Source: a candidate division SR1 bacterium (GTDB lineage Bacteria; Patescibacteriota; Gracilibacteria; Absconditabacterales; Absconditicoccaceae). From it: a stretch of DNA of 39,523 nt. Numbering within the stretch: the stretch's first letter is position 1; each line of letters starts with the position of its first letter. Below are positions 33,601 through 39,523 of this stretch, in pieces. Under the pieces are notes generated by a model. It was given only the letters and a program-made list of their open reading frames with translations, was not told the DNA's origin and made no database searches. Where the stretch lies: the NCBI GenBank assembly GCA_007115995.1, contig SKJI01000001.1:1-39523 (forward strand), given 5' to 3'. The translations under genes were made by a program, and so were the position numbers.

Positions 33601-33733
33601 GAAAAAATATTATCTCTTGAGTAAAACATGCTTATTTCGTTCAAGAAGCACCATAATAAGCTATATTATTCAATTGACTACGGTAAATATTCAGGCTTTT
33701 TACTTGATTATATAATATATTTGATTGAAGATT

Positions 33734-33891
33734 TATGGAACCTCTGAAAAATTACTTTTTAAACGATTATATACAACAATTATATATCGTTCTCTTTATA
33801 GGTTTATATAACATAGAGGTTCCTTGAGGAAGGTCTTCATGCGGGAAATATTTTGTTTTATCAATTTTTAACTTTATTTAGCCCTTCCTTA
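33734..33891 (-). mobile_element. MITE-like palindromic repeat, full copy
   Basis: About 158 bp in the opposite orientation to the other full copies. On the minus strand it starts TAAGGAAGGGCTAAATAAAG, contains GAAGACCTTCCTCA and AGGAACCTCT, and ends CAGAGGTTCC. The outer bases are TA on both sides, suggesting a TA target. Confidence 0.8.
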
Positions 33892-33935
33892 TAATTATTC
33901 AATAATATGATTGACTTTTTATTTATAAATTATCA

Positions 33936-35075
33936 ATGGAACATCAAATAATTTCTACAGGCCAATATATGGCATGTCAGACAGCTGAAACTATGAAAAA
34001 GTTTCTTGACAACCCTGAAAATAAGGATAAAATTTTTTCTATCGTTGAAAAAATGATCACAACCTACAACAGCCCAATCTATCCTAGACGTACCAACCGA
34101 ACAGACTGGAAAGAAAATCCAGAGTTTTCATATTATATCCCAAAGCAAAAAAATAATATCAATAAAAACGATATACTTAATAAGGCATTAAAGCTTGATA
34201 AAATTCAGCTGCAAAATATATTTGGACAAACAACCGAGGATAGTTTAGATAATACTAAAAAAATTATCCTAGAGTCAAATAGCTGAAAAATTATAAACGC
34301 AGAGAAACTCATAGAAGTATTGGACAGTACTAATAGTACTAATATAAAGGAATCTTACTCACTTAACGACTTATACGATGAGTTCTTTATAAATAATACG
34401 ACGAGCTTACGTGATTTCTATCCAAACCGATATCGCGATAATACAGCTATAGAAGAACAAACTGACCGAAAATTATCAGATGACAAAAAAGAGAAATTAC
34501 AACATTATAATATAGTTGAAGAAATCTATGAAGAATTTAATCAAGATAACGATCAAATTTTGAAACGATTATCAACTATAGAACTTAAAGATCAAAAAGA
34601 TATTTCAAATATTCCAGCAAATAAAGAACAGATAGATGAGATCTTAGTAGAAATAAAAAATAATTATCCTAATCTTCTTATCAAATATGCACCATATATA
34701 AGAAAAAATTGGGAAAACATAAATACAGAACTCAGTGACAGAATATTATACCATACATATTCAGTATTATTTAGTACTGCATACCAAAAAATAGGAACAT
34801 TACTCGGCGATTCTAAGCATATAGAACTCATAGACAGAGTATTTGGCAAAAATTCAGTAGATAATTTTATAATCCTAGCACGTACTCCATGACAATATGC
34901 ATGACTATCTCTTCAAACTGTTGAACAGATGAAAAAAATGAAAGAACTCCTTGGCGATCAATTTAATAATTACTGTATGGCACTAGCACATACACCATGA
35001 CAATATGCATGACTATCTCTTCAAACTATTGAACAGATGAAAAAAATGAAAGAACTCTTCGGAAATCAATATTAG
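33936..35075 (+). CDS. Hypothetical protein with a C-terminal tandem duplication, 379 aa
   Basis: ATG 33936 to TAG 35073. Charged and helical, no signal peptide or membrane helix. The last part is a duplication with a 108-base period: 34874-34949 and 34982-35057 are almost identical and code P-G-Q-Y-A-G-L-S-L-Q-T-V-E-Q-M-K-K-M-K-E-L and its twin. Elsewhere it uses GGA/GGC for Gly more than its neighbours; four of its five TGA codons are in the duplicated units. That difference, and the flanking repeat, hint at separate origin of parts of the gene. Family not recognised. Confidence 0.65.
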
Positions 35076-35237
35076 AAATTCAAAGATATAATAAGAAATT
35101 CTCAACATTAAATCCAAAACATAAGAAAGTTACACGATTACATATATAAAATCAATATATTTAATTGAGTATTTACCTATCAGAGTTATTGTAATTTTTT
35201 GCTTTTTTGTGTAGTTGTCAGTATACTTATATAAAGT

Positions 35238-35249
35238 GTGAAGTTTCAC
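35238..35249. promoter_or_regulatory. Perfect palindrome upstream of the VirB4-like gene
   Basis: GTGAAGTTTCAC, within the 197-base gap 24 bases before the ATG at 35273, just after TTGTGT and TATAAA (17 apart, about 35212-35235). It could be an operator or a small hairpin in the leader. Confidence 0.35.
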
Positions 35250-35272
35250 TTTGTTTATTGTTGTATACTCAC

Positions 35273-37291
35273 ATGACCAAAAAAGTTATCAATCAAGTTT
35301 ATGACACAAACTATACAAGCAACATTGCTCAGTGAGGTTTTCCTATTGTTGATCGATCATGAGTTGAGCAACCAGATAATAGATCATGGATTGATAGATT
35401 TATAGATTTTTTTGTCAAAGTAAAAACAACAGACTGAGTGACAAAACAAAAAAGTAACAAAACACTCAATGAAAATCTTACCCTTGATGAACAACTTAAA
35501 ATTATTCTTGAAACACCAGATAATGATTATTCAGATGAAATGCTGACTCCAAAACTCAGAAAACATATTATGGATCTAGAACAAGATTATGTCGCAACAC
35601 TCAAAGAGTATAAAATGCATATTGCTCCACCATATTGGGCAGTCAATACATGAACATTTCAAATAAGTAATATGTTTGGGAAAACATACTATGCAACAAG
35701 CTATCCATCATATATTGATTTTTTGTGGACAAGAGATCTCTTCGGTTTTTTTGCGAAGCGAGATATGAGCTGGTTTATCTTTCCTGCAGATGATTCTCAT
35801 ATGCAATCCGTTCTCAAAAGAAGATCAACACAACTCAAAGCTGAAATATCAACTGCATCACAAAAAGGTATCACATATGATTCAGATATTGATATAGAAT
35901 TTAGAGATGTTGAACAAATTAGACAAAAATTAGCAACACGTGAAGAAAGATATTATGAGACATCGTTTTATACAACACTTTATGAGCATGATGAAGAAAA
36001 GCTGCGTGAAATTAGCAAAAAATTTGAACAAAAAATATGATGATATGGTATTCGTGCCAAGCAGGCAAGCCAAAGAATGGATGAAGGAAATATTTCTACG
36101 CTTCCATTATGTTTGGATCAACTATGAATTTCAAGAAGTATGATTTCTACATCACTAGCTTGAAGTTTTCCTTTTATTTCAAACGATCTTATCGAAAATA
36201 CATGAATCTTATACTGACTCAATCTTCATTCTTGATCATTAGTAATTTTTGATAGATTTTCTCGTAAACTCCCTAATGCAAATAGTATTATTCTTGCTAC
36301 ATCGTGAGCATGAAAATCTTTTGCAGTCAAACTAGAAATTTTGAGATATCTCCTCCTTGGTATTGAAGTGATTGTTATCGATCCAGAAAATGAATATAAA
36401 GCACTTGCCAAGAATGTATGATGAAGTTATATAAATATCTCAGTAAACTCAGAACAACATATCAATCCCTTTGACCTACCACCCAAAATTGAAGATATCG
36501 ATTATAGTGCTTGAGATCTACTCAGAACACAAATACTTAATCTTATTAGCTTAATCAGTGTTTTGGTATGATGACTTACTGCACAAGAAGAAGCGCTATT
36601 GGACACAGCATTGCAAAACACCTATGCACTCAAAGAAATAACCTTTGAAGATGATTCAATTGAGTGAAAAGAAGTACCAATGATGCAAGATCTCCTTCAT
36701 GTACTTGAATGAATGGAATGATGAGATAATCTTGCTATAACTTTATCAAAATATGTAACTGGTACCTTTTCTCAACTCTTTAACAATACCACTAATGTGA
36801 ATCTTCACAATAAACTTACTGTATTTAGTATAAGAGATATAGAAGATGCGCTCAAAACACCTGCAATGTTTAATGTGCTCAACTATATCTGGACTACTAT
36901 TAGATCAGAAAAAAAGAAAAGACTACTTGTAATAGATGAAGCATGGATTATGATGCAAGAAAAAATTGCAGCACAATTTCTCTACCAACTCACAAAAAGA
37001 GCAAGAAAGTACTGATTATGAATTACTACAATTACACAAGATGTAGAAGATTTTCTCAAAAGTGACTATGGAAAGCCAATAGTCTCAAATGCATCTCTCC
37101 AGCTCCTTCTTAAACAGTCTACAGCATCGATTAAATCAATGGAAAAAGCCTTTGGTCTTTCTGAAGCTGAAAAACAACATCTTGTAGCTGCCTCGATATG
37201 AGAATGATTACTTTTTGCTTGAAGCCAACACGTTGCAGTCAAAATTCTTGGTTCACCACAAGAAACTACTTTTATTACTACAGATATATAG
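35273..37291 (+). CDS. VirB4/TraC-family type IV secretion ATPase
   Basis: 672 residues, a normal CPR VirB4 length. The N-terminal part has D-M-S-W-F-I-F-P-A-D-D-S, the middle helical region S-Q-K-G-I-T-Y-D-S-D-I-D-I-E, and then F-P-F-I-S-N-D-L and L-V-I-F-D-R-F. Walker A is A-T-S-G-A-G-K-S (342-349, both Gly TGA), followed by V-I-V-I-D-P-E-N-E-Y-K and N-P-F-D-L-P. Walker B is L-L-V-I-D-E-A-W (Asp 555, Glu 556), followed by T-K-R-A-R-K-Y-G. These ATPases energise DNA or protein transfer and pilus assembly in the inner membrane. Two membrane proteins follow, fitting a small secretion module. It ends with TAG, 4 bases before the next ATG. Confidence 0.92.
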
Positions 37292-37295
37292 AACC

Positions 37296-38282
37296 ATGAG
37301 AAAACTGATGAGTATACTCATACTCCTTCTACTGTTTAGTATGCCATTGAATAGTGTGTTTGCACAGGATCCTAATTTTGCAACAGCATTAGATATTACA
37401 ACTAATACCATTGGACTCACAGCTTCATGATGAGAAATAGACGTATGATGACAACTTGAGAGTAGATTTACATGACAATGAGTATGATGAGCAGAGTGAG
37501 TAAGAGATTTTATAGCACGGCTCTGACTAGAAGTCCTTCTTCCTATTTTTGTCTTTGTGTGAGTAATCCTTGCTATCATTTGATTTTACAAACTCATGAT
37601 TGCGACTACAAATGAAGAGACAGAAAAAGCTAGTCAATTTATTTTACGGTGAATTCTATGAATTATGATTATGCTCTCTGCATGATATCTTGTAGATCAA
37701 CTTGTTTGAGTTGAACAATCCTGACAAGGATGAGTAGTATGAATGATTACATGATGAGAATGATGATGAGCAATAGCAGGATATATCTATGATAATCTTT
37801 TCTTCCCATTCCTCCGTATATTTATTTATTTGGTCTTATGAATCTTATTCATCTTTGCACTGATCAACGCACTAAAATATATTTTTAATGATGATGAATC
37901 TACAAGATCAAAATGAATTCAATCATTGATTTTTGCAACACTTTGAATTGTCATTATTATTCTTGCAAGATCAGTAGTAGAAATGATTTATGGCTCGTAT
38001 GAGTCTGTCACAGATTGAGAAAGTAACCTAGGAGAAATATGAGAATGATTCTTCAATAATCCAGACTATACTGTCATACAAAATGTGATTAACCGATTCC
38101 TTGGTCTTGCAACTTTTATCATGGTTATCATGATTATCTATCAATGATATATGTTATTAATCAATCAAACCGATGAAAATGGAACTGAAAAACTCAGAAA
38201 AACATTGCTCTATATGTTTGTATGAATAGTGATTATTTGATTGTCTTATCTCATAGTAAATATGTTTGTCATTCAAGCATAA
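37296..38282 (+). CDS. Polytopic membrane protein next to virB4, possible channel or pilin subunit
   Basis: 328 residues: signal peptide (1-24, ending S-V-F-A-Q), a short Gly-rich outside stretch, then several membrane helices (V-L-L-P-I-F-V-F-V-G-V-I-L-A-I-I-G and similar), with acidic and Gly-rich loops such as G-G-E-G-G-G-A. Most glycines are TGA. It starts 4 bases after virB4, so the genes are co-transcribed. Position and topology suggest a VirB2/VirB6/TrbL-like part of the transfer channel, as seen beside VirB4 in many CPR genomes; no motif proves it. Confidence 0.6.
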
Positions 38283-38485
38283 TAAAGCCATACAAATGAC
38301 TACATATCAAAGATGTGTCTTATCTCACTAGCTGATAAACAAGAAATACATAACAATTATTCACATATTCCTTCAAAACAACTTAAACAAAGAAATTTTT
38401 TCTATAATGCTTTAGTAATAAAACCTTGCAAATATATTGATAAATCTCTATACTACTGACATATTTATTAGTTTCATAAAAACTA
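38283..38485. other. Gap between the two membrane protein genes
   Basis: 203 bases. A 52-codon ORF (38313-38471, with TGA and no recognisable motif) fills most of it, but its composition is not clearly coding. No strong terminator or promoter is visible. Confidence 0.3.
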
Positions 38486-38929
38486 ATGCCAGAGAGTTTA
38501 GATACACTGCTTTTAACGGTTATTTCGTTACTTATTATAATCATTTTTGGATGATCAATTTATGCATTCTTTCATGCAATTTTTCTTTTTATTTTTTCTG
38601 CATGAGACAACGAAAAAATCAAAAAAGCATGGAATAGTATTAGATTTATGATTTTATGAATTCTCTTGACGTTATTTTTTCTTTTTATATTCCCATTACT
38701 CTTTAAGAGACTCAATCTCACAAATTACGATAGCTTTAGTGCAAACAATATCTTTAGGTTTACTTGAACATTGCTTGGTGGACTCTTTAATTTTTGAAAA
38801 GAAGCGGCACAAGAGTTTAACCAATGATGAGGACAAATCTTCCCATGACCTATCCATCAACCTACACAACCAAGTACCCAACCTTCCGCACCTCAACCAG
38901 ATATGTCTTGATGAATTTTAGAATTATAA
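38486..38929 (+). CDS. Small membrane protein, 147 aa
   Basis: ATG 38486 to TAA 38927. Two hydrophobic helices (about 8-36, L-L-T-V-I-S-L-L-I-I-I-I-F-G, and 55-75, I-L-G-I-L-L-T-L-F-F-L-F-I-F) with a short charged loop, then a soluble tail rich in Gly, Gln and Pro ending S-G-G-I-L-E-L. The two-helix pattern recalls VirB2/VirB3-like subunits, and the gene lies just after the VirB4 module, but the family is not certain. Confidence 0.65.
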
Positions 38930-38938
38930 TTGATAACA

Positions 38939-39388
38939 ATGGTCTTTCAATGCGTACAATGAACAAATACATTCTCAACTAATCGAGATCAGTTTCTCAA
39001 ACATTCGCCATACTCACTTGTTTATTTCTATCCCAAAAACGATACTCCTTGATGCACGAAAGAAGCACAGGATTTTACCCACCTCTTAGAGAACTTTCAA
39101 ACAAAAAACATACAAATTATTGGTATCAGTAAAGACTCATTAGACAAACACTGTAGCTTTATTGAAAAATATGCACTTACTCCAATCTATCTATCTGATC
39201 CTGATCTTGTGTTACACAAACAATTTGGTGCATACTGAGAAAAAAAATCATATTGAAGAATAATACAGTGAGTTATTAGATCAACGTTTTTACTCAATCA
39301 GAGTGGGAACATACTCAAAGAACGAAAAAATGTCAAAGCAACATGACATGCTGCAAGGGTCTGGGAGTATGTAGAAAACACATTATAA
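38939..39388 (+). CDS. bcp: Peroxiredoxin, Bcp/PrxQ type
   Basis: A 149-residue thiol peroxidase that removes hydroperoxides. The peroxidatic site is F-Y-P-K-N-D-T-P-G-C-T-K-E-A-Q-D-F (Gly as TGA). Then come I-I-G-I-S-K-D-S and the strand L-N-Q-S-G-N-I-L-K-E. CGA at residue 129 precedes K-N-V-K-A-T-G-H-A; Trp there agrees with the W-x-x-V-x-x-x-G-H-A of Bcp. The resolving Cys of typical Bcp (five residues on, C-T-x-E-A-x-x-F) is replaced, so it is probably a 1-Cys form. It starts 9 bases after the preceding stop, ahead of the right terminal repeat. Confidence 0.93.
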
Positions 39389-39402
39389 AAACCATTATTC
39401 TA

Positions 39403-39522
39403 TAGGGTCTAGACTAGCAAAGCTACTCTAAAATAAAATTTCTAAGCAATTTCAATAATTCATTATACATATTTTTTGATCATAATCTACAGTTAAATCT
39501 ATATTCACATTCTTTTAAATGT
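39403..39522. repeat. Right copy of the 120-bp perfect terminal inverted repeat
   Basis: Reverse complement of bases 1-120, without mismatch, ending one base before the window end. It begins 15 bases after the bcp stop. The hairpin TAGACTAGC-AAA-GCTACTCTA at 39410-39430 could end bcp transcription, though no T-run follows. Confidence 0.97.
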
Positions 39523-39523
39523 A

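Larger units (their letters stand above)
33193..33935. other. Intergenic region with a putative structured RNA and a MITE-like repeat
   Basis: 743 bases without a credible gene. Contents in order: promoter (33209-33236), structured RNA (33243-33600) with terminator, about 130 bases of A/T-rich sequence without features, the repeat 33734-33891 and a short spacer before the next ATG. Confidence 0.7.

Noticed and set aside
38313-38471. 52-codon ORF between the two membrane proteins
   Set aside because: Possible but no motif, no promoter and no convincing composition; left as a note in the gap entry.

Overview
The window comes from a Patescibacteria (CPR) genome, most likely Absconditabacteria (SR1). 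Two things point there. In every gene that can be recognised, in-frame TGA falls on conserved glycines, for example ClpP N-S-P-G-G-E and RecA G-P-E-G-S-G-K-T. CGA falls on conserved tryptophans in at least nine unrelated families. Only TAA and TAG behave as stops. I therefore read all genes with TGA = Gly and CGA = Trp; under the standard code nearly every gene looks broken. The DNA is AT-rich, start codons lack Shine-Dalgarno sequences, and TTGACA/TATAAT-type promoters are easy to see.

Layout. 1-120 and 39403-39522 are a perfect 120-bp inverted repeat at the two window ends. 170-1888 (-) is a secreted protein of unknown function. 2095-7314 (+) carries clpP, lemA, a Cys-rich secreted protein, queA, folA and thyA, followed by convergent recA (-). 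8882-11299 (+) is a very acidic membrane protein behind a structured leader. 11425-14182 holds recX (-), a hypothetical gene, an RRM RNA-binding protein and a FecR-like membrane protein (-). 14592-17617 (+) holds a TspO-like membrane protein, a transglutaminase-like protein and a photolyase. 17734-19008 (-) has a TPR protein and a GyrI-like protein. 19143-22902 (+) has a 954-residue subtilase with Cys-rich modules and a plant-type LRR protein. 23002-24676 (-) is the frr-trhO pair. 25222-26265 (+) is a membrane-anchored FnIII protein. 26382-28855 (-) is a C-terminally truncated uvrB followed by an actin-like (FtsA/PilM-type) protein. 28978-33192 (+) is a 1404-residue PKD surface protein. 33243-33600 looks like a structured non-coding RNA with its own promoter and terminator. 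33936-39388 (+) has a hypothetical protein with a C-terminal duplication, a VirB4/TraC-like ATPase, two membrane proteins (the first is a candidate channel or pilin subunit) and a Bcp peroxiredoxin.

How the genes fit together. One set is housekeeping: proteolysis (ClpP), tRNA modification (QueA, TrhO), the folate-dependent dTMP step (FolA, ThyA), recombination and repair (RecA, RecX, photolyase, partial UvrB) and ribosome recycling (Frr). The other set faces the outside: secreted Cys-rich, subtilase, LRR, FnIII and PKD proteins plus a VirB4-type export or conjugation module. That mix fits an episymbiotic or host-attached life style, which is inference. A small family of 69-160 bp palindromic MITE-like repeats is scattered between the genes. 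No tRNA, rRNA, transposase or CRISPR array was seen.
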